From Lineus longissimus (taxonomy: Eukaryota > Nemertea > Pilidiophora > Heteronemertea > Lineidae): a stretch of DNA of 64,000 bases. The position numbers and the translations under genes were made by a program. Within the stretch, counting starts at the first letter, position 1. Every line of letters begins with the position of its first letter. The stretch is taken from positions 1,238,001 to 1,302,000 of the forward strand of contig NC_088322.1 in NCBI RefSeq assembly GCF_910592395.1, written 5' to 3'. Under the pieces are notes generated by a model. That model did no database searches, was not told the DNA's origin, and was given only the letters and a program-made list of their open reading frames with translations. Shown one piece after another: positions 1 through 12,360 of this stretch.

Positions 1-453
1 ACCTAAAAAGAGTGTCCAAGTATCTAGGTATCCACACACTTATAGCTCAGTTTCTGAATAGCCTACGAGGACGCTAAGAGCGTGCTCTGACTAAGAGTGC
101 TTCGTGAATATGGCCCTGGACACCCGGAATCTTTGATACCTAAAAAGAGTGTCCAAGTATCTAGGTATCCACACACTTATAGCTCAGTTTCTGAATAGCC
201 TACGAGGACGCTAAGAGCGTGCTCTGACTAAGAGTGCTACGTGAATACGGCCCTGGACACCCGGACACTTAGATACCTAAAAAGAGTGTCCAAGTATCTA
301 GGTATCCACACAATTATAGCTCAGTTTCTGAATAGCCTACGAGGACGCTAAGAGCGTGCTCTGACTAAGAGTGCTTCGTGAATACCGCCCTGGACACCCG
401 GACACTTAGATACCTAAAAAGGGTGTCCAAGTATCTAGGTATCCACACACTTA

Positions 454-464
454 TAGCTCAGTTG
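454..464 (+). other. Pol III box A-like word in the TTGCTG monomer variant
   Basis: TAGCTCAGTTG fits the tRNA box A consensus TRGYNNANNNG exactly. The usual monomer has T in the last place and misses by one. A weak box B resemblance (GCTTCGTGAAT against GGTTCGANTCC) lies about 60 bases downstream in full-length monomers, but not in this truncated one. No tRNA cloverleaf can be drawn: the bases before and after do not form an acceptor stem. Chance, or a very old tRNA/SINE origin, are both possible. Confidence 0.2.
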
Positions 465-3400
465 CTGAATAGCCTACGAGGACGCAGTGTCCAAGTATCT
501 AGGTATCCACACACTTATAGCTCAGTTTCTCAATAGCCTACGAGGATGCTAAGAGCGTGCTCTGACTAAGAGTGCTTCGTGAATACGGCCCTGGACACCC
601 GGACACTTAGATACCTAAAAAGAGTGTCCAAGTATCTAGGTATCCACACACTTATAGCTCAGTTTCAGAATAGCCTACGAGGACGCTAAGAGCGTGCTCT
701 GACTAAGAGTGCTTCGTGAATACCGCCCTGGACACCCGGACACTTAGATACCTAAAAAGGGTGTCCAAGTATCTAGGTATCCACACACTTATAGCTCAGT
801 TTCAGAATAGCCTACGAGGACGCTAAGAGCGTGCTCTGACTAAGAGTGCTTCGTTAATACGGCCCTGGACACCCGGACACTTAGATACCTAAAAAGAGTG
901 TCAAAGTATCTAGGTATCCACACACTTATAGCTCAGTTTCTAAATAGCGTACGAGGACGCTAAGAGCGTGCTCTGACTAAGAGTGCTTCGTGAATATGGC
1001 CCTGGACAACCGGACACTTTGATACCTAAAAAGAGTGTCCAAGTATCTAGGTATCCACACACTTATAGCTCAGTTTCTGAATAGCCTACGAGGACGCTAA
1101 GAGCGTGCTCTGACTAAGAGTGCTTCGTGAATATGGCCCTGGACACCCGGACACTTGGATGCCTAAAAAGAGTGTCCAAGTATCTAGGTATCCACACACT
1201 TATAGCTCAGTTTCTCAATAGCCTACGAGGTCGCTAAGAGCGTGCTCTGACTAAGAGTGCTTCGTGAATACGGCCATGGACACCCGGACACTTAGATACC
1301 TAAAAAGAGTGTCCAAGTATCTAGGTATCCACACACTTATAGCTCAGTTTCAGAATAGCCTACGAGGACGCTAAGAGCATGCTCTGACTAAGAGTGCTTC
1401 GTGAATACCGCCCTGGACACCCGGACACTTAGATACCTAAAAAGGGTGTCCAAGTATCTAGGTATCCACACAGTTATAGCTCAGTTGCTGAATAGCCTAC
1501 GAGGACGCTAAGAGCGTGCTCTCACTAAGAGTGCTTCGTGAATACGGCCCTGGACACCCGGACACTTAGATACCTAAAAAGAGTGTCCAAGTATCTAGGT
1601 ATCCACACACTTATAGCTCAGTTTCTGAATAGCCTACGAGGACGCTAAGAGCGTGCTCTGACTAAGAGTGCTTCGTGAATATGGCCCTGGACACCCGGAC
1701 ACTTAGATGCCTAAAAAGAGTGTCCAAGTATCTAGGTATCCACACACTTATAGCTCAGTTTCTGAATAGCCTACGAGGACGCTAAGAGCGTGCTCTGACT
1801 AAGAGTGCTTCGTGAATACGGCCCTGGACACCCGGACACTTAGATACCTAAAAAGAGTGTCCAAGTATCTAGGTATCCACACACTTATAGCTCAGTTTCA
1901 GAATACCTACGAGGACGCTAAGAGCGTGCTCTGACTAAGAGTGCTTCGTGAATACCGCCCTGGACACCCGGACACTTAGATACCTAAAAAGGGTGTCCAA
2001 GTATCTAGGTATCCACACAGTTATAGCTCAGTTGCTGAATAGCCTACGAGGACGCTAAGAGCGTGCTCTGACTAAGAGTGCTTCGTGAATACGGCCCTGG
2101 ACACCCGGACACTTAGATACCTAAAAAGAGTGTCCAAGTATCTAGGTATCCACACACTTATAGCTCAGTTTCTGAATAGCCTACGAGGACGCTAAGAGCG
2201 TGCTCTGACTAAGAGTGCTTCGTGAATACGGCCCTGCACAACCGGACACTTAGATACCTAAAAAGAGTGTCCAAGTATCTAGGTATCCACACACTTATAG
2301 CTCAGTTTCTGAATAGCCTACGAGGACGCTAAGAGCGTGCTCTGACTAAGAGTGCTTCGTGAATACGGCCCTGGACACCTGGACACTTAGATACCTAAAA
2401 AGAGTGTCCAAGTATCTAGGTATCCACACACTTATAGCTCAGCTTCTGAATAGCCTACGAGGACGCTAAGAGCGTGCTCTGACTAAGAGTGCTTCGTGAA
2501 TACGGCCCTGGACACCCGGACACTTAGATACCTAAAAAGAGTGTCCAAGTATCTAGGTATCCACACACTTATAGCTCAGTTTCTGAATAGCCTACGAGGA
2601 CGCTAAGAGCGTGCTCTGACTAAGAGTGCTTCGTGAATACGGCCCTGCACACCCGGACACTTAGATACCTAAAAAGAGTGTCCAAGTATCTAGGTATCCA
2701 CACACTTATAGCTCAGTTTCTGAATAGCCTACGAGGACGCTAAGAGCGTGCTCTGACTGAGAATGCTTCGTGAATACGGCCCTGGACACCCGGACACTTA
2801 GATACCTAAAAAGAGTGTTCAAGTATCTAGGTATCCACACACTTATAGCTCAGTTTCAGAATAGCCTACGAGGACGCTAAGAGCGTGCTCTGACTAAGAG
2901 TGCTTCGTGAATACGGCCTTGGACACCCGGACACTTAGATACCTAAAAAGAGTGTCCAAGTATCTAGGTATCCACACACTTATAGCTCATTTTCTGAATA
3001 GCCTACGAGGGCGCTAAGAGCGTGCTCTGACTAAGAGTGCTTCGTGAATACGGCCCTGGACACCCGGACACTTAGATACCTAAAAAGAGTGTCCAAGTAT
3101 CTTGGTATCCACACACTTATAGCTCAGTTTCTGAATAGCCTACGAGGACGCTAAGAGCGTGCTCTGACTAAGAGTGCTTCGTGAATACGGCCCTGGACAC
3201 CCGGACACTTTGATACCTAAAAAGAGTGTCCAAGTATCTAGGTATCCACACACTTATAGCTCAGTTTCTGAATAGCCTACGAGGACGCTAAGAGCGTGCT
3301 CTGACTAAGAGTGCTTCGTGAATATGGCCCTGGACACCCGGAATCATTCATACCTAAAAAGAGTGTCCAAGTATCTAGGTATCCACACACTTATAGCTCA

Positions 3401-5097
3401 GTTTCTGAATAGCCTACGAGGACGCTAAGAGCGTGCTCTGACTAAGAGTGCTTCGTGAATATGGCCCTGGACACCCGGACACTTAGATGCCTAAAAAGAG
3501 TGTCCAAGTATCTAGGTATCCACACACTTATAGCTCAGTTTCTCAATAGCCTACGGGGACGCTAAGAGCGTGCTCTGACTAAGAGTGCTTCGTGAATACG
3601 GCCCTGGACACCCGGACACTTAGATACCTAAAAAGAGTGTCCAAGTATCTAGGTATCCACACAGTTATAGCTCAGTTGCTGAATAGCCTACGAGGACGCT
3701 AAGAGCGTGCTCTGACTAAGAGTGCTTCGTGAATACGGCCCTGGACACCCGGACACTTAGATACCTAAAAAGAGTGTCCAAGTATCTAGGTATCCACACA
3801 CTTATACCTCAGTTTCTGAATAGCCTACGAGGACGCTAAGAGCGTGCTCTGACTAAGAGTGCTTCGTGAATACGGCCCTGCACAACTGGACACTTAGATA
3901 CCTAAAAAGAGTGTCCAAGTATCTAGGTATCCACACACTTATAGCTCAGTTTCTGAATAGCCTACGAGGACGCTAAGAGCGTGCTCTGACTAAGAGTGCT
4001 TCGTGAATACGGCCCTGGACACCCGGACACTTAGATACCTAAAAAGAGTGTCCAAGTATCTAGGTATCCACACACTTATAGCTCAGTTTCAGAATAGCCT
4101 ACGAGGACGCTAAGAGCGTGCTCTGACTAAGAGTGCTTCGTGAATACCGCCCTGGACACCCGGACACTTAGATACCTAAAAAGGGTGTCCAAGTATCTAG
4201 GTATCCACACAGTTATAGCTCAGTTGCTGAATAGCCTACGAGGACGCTAAGAGCGTGCTCTGACTAAGAGTGCTTCGTGAATACGGCCCTGGACACCCGG
4301 ACACTTAGATACCTAAAAAGAGTGTCCAAGTATCTAGGTATCCACACACTTATACCTCAGTTTCTGAATAGCTTACGAGGACGCTAAAAGCGTGCTCTGA
4401 CTAAGAGTGCTTCGTGAATACGGCCCTGCACAACTGGACACTTAGATACCTAAAAAGAGTGTCCAAGTATCTAGGTATCCACACACTTATAGCTCAGTTT
4501 CTGAATAGCCTACGAGGACGCTAAGAGCGTGCTCTGACTAAGAGTGCTTCGTGAATACGGCCCTGGACACCCGGACACTTAGATACCTAAAAAGAGTGTC
4601 CAAGTATCTAGGTATCCACACACTTATAGCTCAGTTTCTGAATAGCCTACGAGGACGCTAAGAGCGTGCTCTGACTAAGAGTGCTTTGTGAATACGGCCC
4701 TGGACACCCGGACACTTAGATACCTAAAAAGAGTGTCCAAGTATCTAGGTATCCACACACTTATAGCTCAGTTTCTGAATAGCCTACGAGGACGCTAAGA
4801 GCGTGCTCTGACTAAGAGTGCTTCGTGAATACGGCCCTGCACACCCGGACACTTAGATACCTAAAAAGAGTGTCCAAGTATCTAGGTATCCACACACTTA
4901 TAGCTCAGTTTCTGAATAGCCTACGAGGACGCTAAGAGCGTGCTCTGACTAAGAATGCTTCGTGAATACGGCCCTGGACACCCGGACATTTAGATACCTA
5001 AAAAGAGTGTCCAAGTATCTACGTATCCACACACTTATAGCTCAGTTTCAGAATAGCCTACGAGGACGCTAAGAGCGTGCTCTGACTAAGAGTGCTT

Positions 5098-8000
5098 CGT
5101 GAATACCGCACTGGACACCCGGACACTTAGATACCTAAAAAGAGTGTCCAAGTATCTAGGTATCCACACACTTATAGCTCAGTTTCTGAATAGCCTACGA
5201 GGACGCTAAGAGCGTGCTCTGACTAAGAGTGCTTCGTGAATACGGCCCTGGACACCCGGACACTTAGATACCTAAAAAGAGTGTCCAAGTATCTAGGTAT
5301 CCACACACTTATAGCTCAGTTTCTGAATAGCCTACGAGGACGCTAAGAGCGTGCTCTGACTAAGAGTGCTTCGTGAATACGGCCCTGCACACCCGGACAC
5401 TTAGATACCTAAAAAGAGTGTCCAAGTATCTAGGTATCCACACACTTATAGCTCAGTTTCTGAATAGCCTACGAGGACGCTAAGAGCGTGCTCTGACTAA
5501 GAATGCTTCGTGAATACGGCCCTGGACACCCGGACATTTAGATACCTAAAAAGAGTGTCCAAGTATCTAGGTATCCACACACTTATAGCTCAGTTTCTGA
5601 ATAGCCTACGAGGACGCTAAGAGCGTGCTCTGACTAAGAGTGCTTCGTGAATACGGCCCTGGACACCCGGACACTTCGATACCTAAAAAGAGTGTCCAAG
5701 TGTCTAGGTATCCACACACTTATAGCTCAGTTTCTGAATAGTCTACGAGGACGCTAAGAGCGTGCTCTGACTAAGAGTGCTTCGTGAATACGGCCCTGGA
5801 CACCCGGACACTTCGATACCTAAAAAGAGTGTCCAAGTATCTAGGTATCCACACACTTATAGCTCATTTTCTGAATAGCCTACGAGGACGCTAAGAGCGT
5901 GCTCTGACTAAGAGTGCTTCGTGAATACGGCCCTGCACACCCGGACACTTAGATACCTAAAAAGAGTGTCCAAGTATCTAGGTATCCACACACTTATAGC
6001 TCAGTTTCTGAATAGCCTACGAGGACGCTAAGAGCGTGCTCTGACTAAGAATGCTTCGTGAATACGGCCCTGGACACCCGGACATTTAGATACCTAAAAA
6101 GAGTGTCCAAGTATCTACGTATCCACACACTTATAGCTCAGTTTCAGAATAGCCTACGAGGGCGCTAAGAGCGTGCTCTGACTAAGAGTGCTTCGTGAAT
6201 ACGGCCCTGGACACCCGGACACTTAGATACCTAAAAAGAGTGTCCAAGTATCTTGGTATCCACACACTTATAGCTCAGTTTCTGAATAGCCTACGAGGAC
6301 GCTAAGAGCGTGCTCTGACTAAGAGTACTTCGTGAATATGGCCCTGGACACCCGGACACTTAGATGCCTAAAAAGAGTGTCCAAGTATCTAGGTATCCAC
6401 ACACTTATAGCTCAGTTTCTCAATAGCCTACGAGGACGCTAAGAGCGTGCTCTGACTAAGAGTGCTTCGTGAATACCGCCCTGGACACCCGGACACTTAG
6501 ATACCTAAAAAGAGTGTCCAAGTATCTAGGTATCCACACACTTATAGCTCAGTTTCAGAATAGCCTACGAGGACGCTAAGAGCGTGCTCTGACTAAGAGT
6601 GCTTCGTGAATACCGCCCTGGACACCCGGACACTTAGATACCTAAAAAGGGTGTCCAAGTATCTAGGTATCCACACAGTTATAGCTCAGTTGCTGAATAG
6701 CCTACGAGGACGCTAAGAGCGTGCTCTGACTAAGAGTGCTTCGTGAATACGGCCCTGGACACCCGGACACTTAGATACCTAAAAAGAGTGTCCAAGTATC
6801 TAGGTATCCACACACTTATAGCTCAGTTTCTGAATAGCCTACGAGGACGCTAAGAGCGTGCTCTGACTAAGAGTGCTTCGTGAATTCGGCCCTGGACACC
6901 CGGACACTTAGATACCTAAAAGAGTGTCCAAGTATCTAGGTATCCACACACTTATAGCTCAGTTTATCAATAGCCTACGAGGACGCTAAGAGCGTGCTCT
7001 GACTAAGAGTGCTTCGTGAATTCGGCCCTGGACACCCGGACACTTAGATACCTAAAAAGAGTGTCCAAGTATCTAGGTATCCACACACTTATAGCTCAGT
7101 TTCTCAATAGCCTACGAGGACGCTAAGAGCGTGCTCTGACTAAGAGTGCTTCGTGAATACGGCCCTGGACACCCGGACACTTAGATACCTAAAAAGAGTG
7201 TCCAAGTATCTAGGTATCCACACACTTATAGCTCAGTTTCAGAATAGCCTACGAGGACGCTAAGAGCGTGCTCTGACTAAGAGTGCTTCGTGAATACCGC
7301 CCTGGACACCCGGACACTTAGATACCTAAAAAGGGTGTCCAAGTATCTAGGTATCCACACACTTATAGCTCAGTTGCTGAATAGCCTACGAGGACACAGT
7401 GTCCAAGTATCTAGGTATCCACACACTTATAGCTCAGTTTCTCAATAGCCTACGAGGATGCTAAGAGCGTGCTCTGACTAAGAGTGCTTCGTGAATACGG
7501 CCCTGGACACCCGGACACTTAGATACCTAAAAAGAGTGCCCAAGTATCTAGGTATCCACACACTTATAGCTCAGTTTCAGAATAGCCTACGAGGACGCTT
7601 AAAAGCGTGCTCTGACTAAGAGTGCTTCGTGAATACCGCCCTGGACACCCGGACACTTAGATACCTAAAAAGGGTTACCAAGTATCTAGGTATCCACACA
7701 CTTATAGCTCAGTTGCTGAATAGCCTACGAGGACGCTAAGAGCGTGCTCTGACTAAGAGTGCTTCGTGAATACGGCCCTGGACACCCGGACACTTAGATA
7801 CCTAAAAAGAGTGTCCAAGTATCTAGGTATCCACACACTTATAGCTCAGTTTCTGAATAGCCTACGAGGACGCTAAGAGCGTGCTCTGACTGAGAGTGCT
7901 TCGTGAATATGGCCCTGGACACCCGGACACTTTGATACCTAAAAAGAGTGTCCAAGTATCTAGGTATCCACACACTTATAGCTCAGTTTCTGAATAGCCT

Positions 8001-8330
8001 ACGAGGACGCTAAGAGCGTGGTCTGACTAAGAGTGATTCGTGAATATGGCCCTGGACACCCGGACACTTAGATGCCTAAAAAGAGTGTCCAAGTATCTAG
8101 GTATCCAGACACTTATAGCTCAGTTTCTCAATAGCCTACGAGGACGCTAAGAGCGTGCTCTGACTAAGAGTGCTTCGTGAATATGGCCTGGACACCCGGA
8201 CACTTTGATACCTAAAAAGAGTGTCCAAGTATCTAGGTATCCACACACTTATAGCTCAGTTTCTGAATAACCTACGAGGACGCTAAGAGCGTGGTCTGAC
8301 TAAGAGTGCTTCGTGAATACGGCCCTGGAC
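5098..8330 (+). repeat. Segmental duplication, copy 1 (partner 4,031 bp downstream)
   Basis: Rare variants recur 4,031 bp apart: ACCGCACTGG at 5,105 and 9,136, ACATTT at 5,534 and 9,565, GAATTCG at 6,882 and 10,913 and again at 7,018 and 11,049, and the truncated-unit junction at 7,397 and 11,428. Agreement on both flanks shows a shared segment of roughly 3.2 kb. Within it the order of blocks between about 5.53 and 6.2 kb differs from the partner although the total length is the same. Copy 1 also has its own insertion near 8.3 kb. The boundaries are approximate. Confidence 0.8.
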
Positions 8331-8346
8331 ACCCGGACACTTTGAT

Positions 8347-8414
8347 ACCTAAAAAGAGCGTGGTCTGACTAAGAGTGCTTCGTGAATATGGCCTGGACAC
8401 CCGGACACTTTGAT
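8347..8414 (+). repeat. Single 68-bp monomer formed by deletion at AAGAG
   Basis: The unit runs from ACCTAAAAAGAG straight into CGTGGTCTGAC. The 5-bp word AAGAG is present both at monomer positions 8-12 and at positions 76-80, so a deletion between these internal repeats explains the junction exactly. One further C is missing from GGCCCTGG. I saw this junction only once, so the event is private to this place and probably younger than the 64-bp and 115-bp units. Confidence 0.85.
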
Positions 8415-9128
8415 ACCTAAAAAGAGTGTCCAAGTATCTAGGTATCCACACACTTATAGCTCAGTTTCTGAATAGCCTACGAGGACGCTAAGAGCGTGGT
8501 CTGACTAAGAGTGCTTCGTGAATACGGCCCTGGACACCCGGACACTTAGATACCTAAAAAGAGTGTCCAAGTATCTAGGTATCCACACACTTATAGCTCA
8601 GTTTCAGAATAGCCTACGAGGACGCTAAGAGCGTGCTCTGACTAAGAGTGCTTCGTGAATACCGCCCTGGACACCCGGACACTTAGATACCTAAAAAGGG
8701 TGTCCAAGTATCTAGGTATCCACACACTTATAGCTCAGTTGCTGAATAGCCTACGAGGACACAGTGTCCAAGTATCTAGGTATCCACACACTTATAGCTC
8801 AGTTTCTCAATAGCCTACGAGGATGCTAAGAGCGTGCTCTGACTAAGAGTGCTTCGTGAATACGGCCCTGGACACCCGGACACTTAGATACCTAAAAAGA
8901 GTGTCCAAGTATCTAGGTATCCACACACTTATAGCTCAGTTTCAGAATAGCCTACGAGGACGCTAAAAGCGTGCTATGACTAAGAGTGCTTCGTGAATAC
9001 CGCCCTGGACACCCGGACACTTAGATACCTAAAAAGGGTGTCCAAGTATCTAGGTATCCACACACTTATAGCTCAGTTTCTGAATAGGCTACGAGGACGC
9101 TAAGAGCGTGCTCTGACTAAGAGTGCTT

Positions 9129-12100
9129 CGTGAATACCGCACTGGACACCCGGACACTTAGATACCTAAAAAGAGTGTCCAAGTATCTAGGTATCCACAC
9201 ACTTATAGCTCAGTTTCTGGATAGCCTACGAGGACGCTAAGAGCGTGCTCTGACTAAGAGTGCTTCGTGAATACGGCCCTGGACACCCGGACACTTATAT
9301 ACCTAAAAAGAGTGTCCAAGTATCTAGGTATCCACACACTTATAGCTCAGTTTCTGAATAGCCTACGAGGACGCTAAGAGCGTGCTCTGACTAAGAGTGC
9401 TTCGTGAATACGGCCCTGCACACCCGGACACTTAGATACCTAAAAAGAGTGTCCAAGTATCTAGGTATCCACACACTTATAGCTCAGTTTCTGAATAGCC
9501 TACGAGGACGCTAAGAGCGTGCTCTGACTAAGAATGCTTCGTGAATACGGCCCTGGACACCCGGACATTTAGATACCTAAAAAGAGTGTCCAAGTATCTA
9601 CGTATCCACACACTTATAGCTCAGTTTCAGAATAGCCTACGAGGACGCTAAGAGCGTGCTCTGACTAAGAGTGCTTCGTGAATACGGCCCTGCACACCCG
9701 GACACTTAGATACCTAAAAAGAGTGTCCAAGTATCTAGGTATCCACACACTTATAGCTCAGTTTCTGAATAGCCTACGAGGACGCTAAGAGCGTGCTCTG
9801 ACTAAGAATGCTTCGTGAATACGGCCCTGGACACCCGGACATTTAGATACCTAAAAAGAGTGTCCAAGTATCTAGGTATCCACACACTTATAGCTCAGTT
9901 TCTGAATAGCCTACGAGGACGCTAAGAGCGTGCTCTGACTAAGAGTGCTTCGTGAATACGGCCCTGGACACCCGGACACTTCGATACCTAAAAAGAGTGT
10001 CCAAGTGTCTAGGTATCCACACACTTATAGCTCAGTTTCTGAATAGTCTACGAGGACGCTAAGAGCGTGCTCTGACTAAGAGTGCTTCGTGAATACGGCC
10101 CTGGACACCCGGACACTTCGATACCTAAAAAGAGTGTCCAAGTATCTAGGTATCCACACACTTATAGGTCATTTTCTGAATAGCCTACGAGGGCGCTAAG
10201 AGCGTGCTCTGACTAAGAGTGCTTCGTGAATACGGCCCTGGACACCCGGACACTTAGATACCTAAAAAGAGTGTCCAAGTATCTTGGTATCCACACACTT
10301 ATAGCTCAGTTTCTGAATAGCCTACGAGGACGCTAAGAGCGTGCTCTGACTAAGAGTACTTCGTGAATATGGCCCTGGACACCCGGACACTTAGATGCCT
10401 AAAAAGAGTGTCCAAGTATCTAGGTATCCACACACTTATAGCTCAGTTTCTCAATAGCCTACGAGGACGCTAAGAGCGTGCTCTGACTAAGAGTGCTTCG
10501 TGAATACCGCCCTGGACACCCGGACACTTAGATACCTAAAAAGAGTGTCCAAGTATCTAGGTATCCACACACTTATAGCTCAGTTTCAGAATAGCCTACG
10601 AGGACGCTAAGAGCGTGCTCTGACTAAGAGTGCTTCGTGAATACCGCCCTGGACACCCGGACACTTAGATACCTAAAAAGGGTGTCCAAGTATCTAGGTA
10701 TCCACACAGTTATAGCTCAGTTGCTGAATAGCCTACGAGGACGCTAAGAGCGTGCTCTGACTAAGAGTGCTTCGTGAATACGGCCCTGGACACCCGGACA
10801 CTTAGATACCTAAAAAGAGTGTCCAAGTATCTAGGTATCCACACACTTATAGCTCAGTTTCTGAATAGCCTACGAGGACGCTAAGAGCGTGCTCTGACTA
10901 AGAGTGCTTCGTGAATTCGGCCCTGGACACCCGGACACTTAGATACCTAAAAGAGTGTCCAAGTATCTAGGTATCCACACACTTATAGCTCAGTTTATCA
11001 ATAGCCTACGAGGACGCTAAGAGCGTGCTCTGACTAAGAGTGCTTCGTGAATTCGGCCCTGGACACCCGGACACTTAGATACCTAAAAAGAGTGTCCAAG
11101 TATCTAGGTATCCACACACTTATAGCTCAGTTTCTCAATAGCCTACGAGGACGCTAAGAGCGTGCTCTGACTAAGAGTGCTTCGTGAATACGGCCCTGGA
11201 CACCCGGACACTTAGATACCTAAAAAGAGTGTCCAAGTATCTAGGTATCCACACACTTATAGCTCAGTTTCAGAATAGCCTACGAGGACGCTAAGAGCGT
11301 GCTCTGACTAAGAGTGCTTCGTGAATACCGCCCTGGACACCCGGACACTTAGATACCTAAAAAGGGTGTCCAAGTATCTAGGTATCCACACACTTATAGC
11401 TCAGTTGCTGAATAGCCTACGAGGACACAGTGTCCAAGTATCTAGGTATCCACACACTTATAGCTCAGTTTCTCAATAGCCTACGAGGATGCTAAGAGCG
11501 TGCTCTGACTAAGAGTGCTTCGTGAATACGGCCCTGGACACCCGGACACTTAGATACCTAAAAAGAGTGCCCAAGTATCTAGGTATCCACACACTTATAG
11601 CTCAGTTTCAGAATAGCCTACGAGGACGCTAAAAGCGTGCTCTGACTAAGAGTGCTTCGTGAATACCGCCCTGGACACCCGGACACTTAGATACCTAAAA
11701 AGGGTGTCCAAGTATCTAGGTATCCACACACTTATAGCTCAGTTGCTGAATAGCCTACGAGGACGCTAAGAGCGTGCTCTGACTAAGAGTGCTTCGTGAA
11801 TACGGCCCTGGACACCCGGACACTTAGATACCTAAAAAGAGTGTCCAAGTATCTAGGTATCCACACACTTATAGCTCAGTTTCTGAATAGCCTACGAGGA
11901 CGCTAAGAGCGTGCTCTGACTGAGAGTGCTTCGTGAATATGGCCCTGGACACCCGGACACTTTGATACCTAAAAAGAGTGTCCAAGTATCTAGGTATCCA
12001 CACACTTATAGCTCAGTTTCTGAATAGCCTACGAGGACGCTAAGAGCGTGGTCTGACTAAGAGTGATTCGTGAATATGGCCCTGGACACCTGGACACTTA

Positions 12101-12360
12101 GATGCCTAAAAAGAGTGTCCAAGTATCTAGGTATCCACACACTTATAGCTCAGTTTCTCAATAGCCTACGAGGACGCTAAGAGCGTGCTCTGACTAAGAG
12201 TGCTTCGTGAATATGGCCCTGGACACCCGGACACTTTGATACCTAAAAAGAGTGTCCAAGTATCTAGGTATCCACACACTTATAGCTCAGTTTCTGAATA
12301 GCCTACGAGGACGCTAAGAGCGTGGTCTGACTAAGAGTGCTTCGTGAATACGGCCCTGGA
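9129..12360 (+). repeat. Segmental duplication, copy 2
   Basis: Partner of the segment 4,031 bp upstream, defined by the same rare variants (ACCGCACTGG at 9,136; GAATTCG at 10,913 and 11,049; truncated unit at 11,428). A related module (CTTCGAT, AGTCTACG, TCATTTT with GGGCGC, CTTGGTATCC, GAGTACTTCG) occurs here at about 9,978-10,370, in copy 1 at about 5,675-6,330 in a changed order, and partly again at 13,190-13,570. The right limit is uncertain, because copy 1 carries one extra full monomer and one 68-bp unit just before the match ends. Confidence 0.75.

Noticed and set aside
454-560. tRNA gene suggested by TATAGCTCAG
   Set aside because: No acceptor, anticodon or T-arm pairing can be drawn around it; only the box A-like word remains.
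7392-7405. Designed or regulatory hairpin GGACAC-A-GTGTCC at a truncated-unit junction
   Set aside because: It arises from the 73-bp deletion plus a CpG transition in four related copies; the one-base loop cannot form a normal hairpin.
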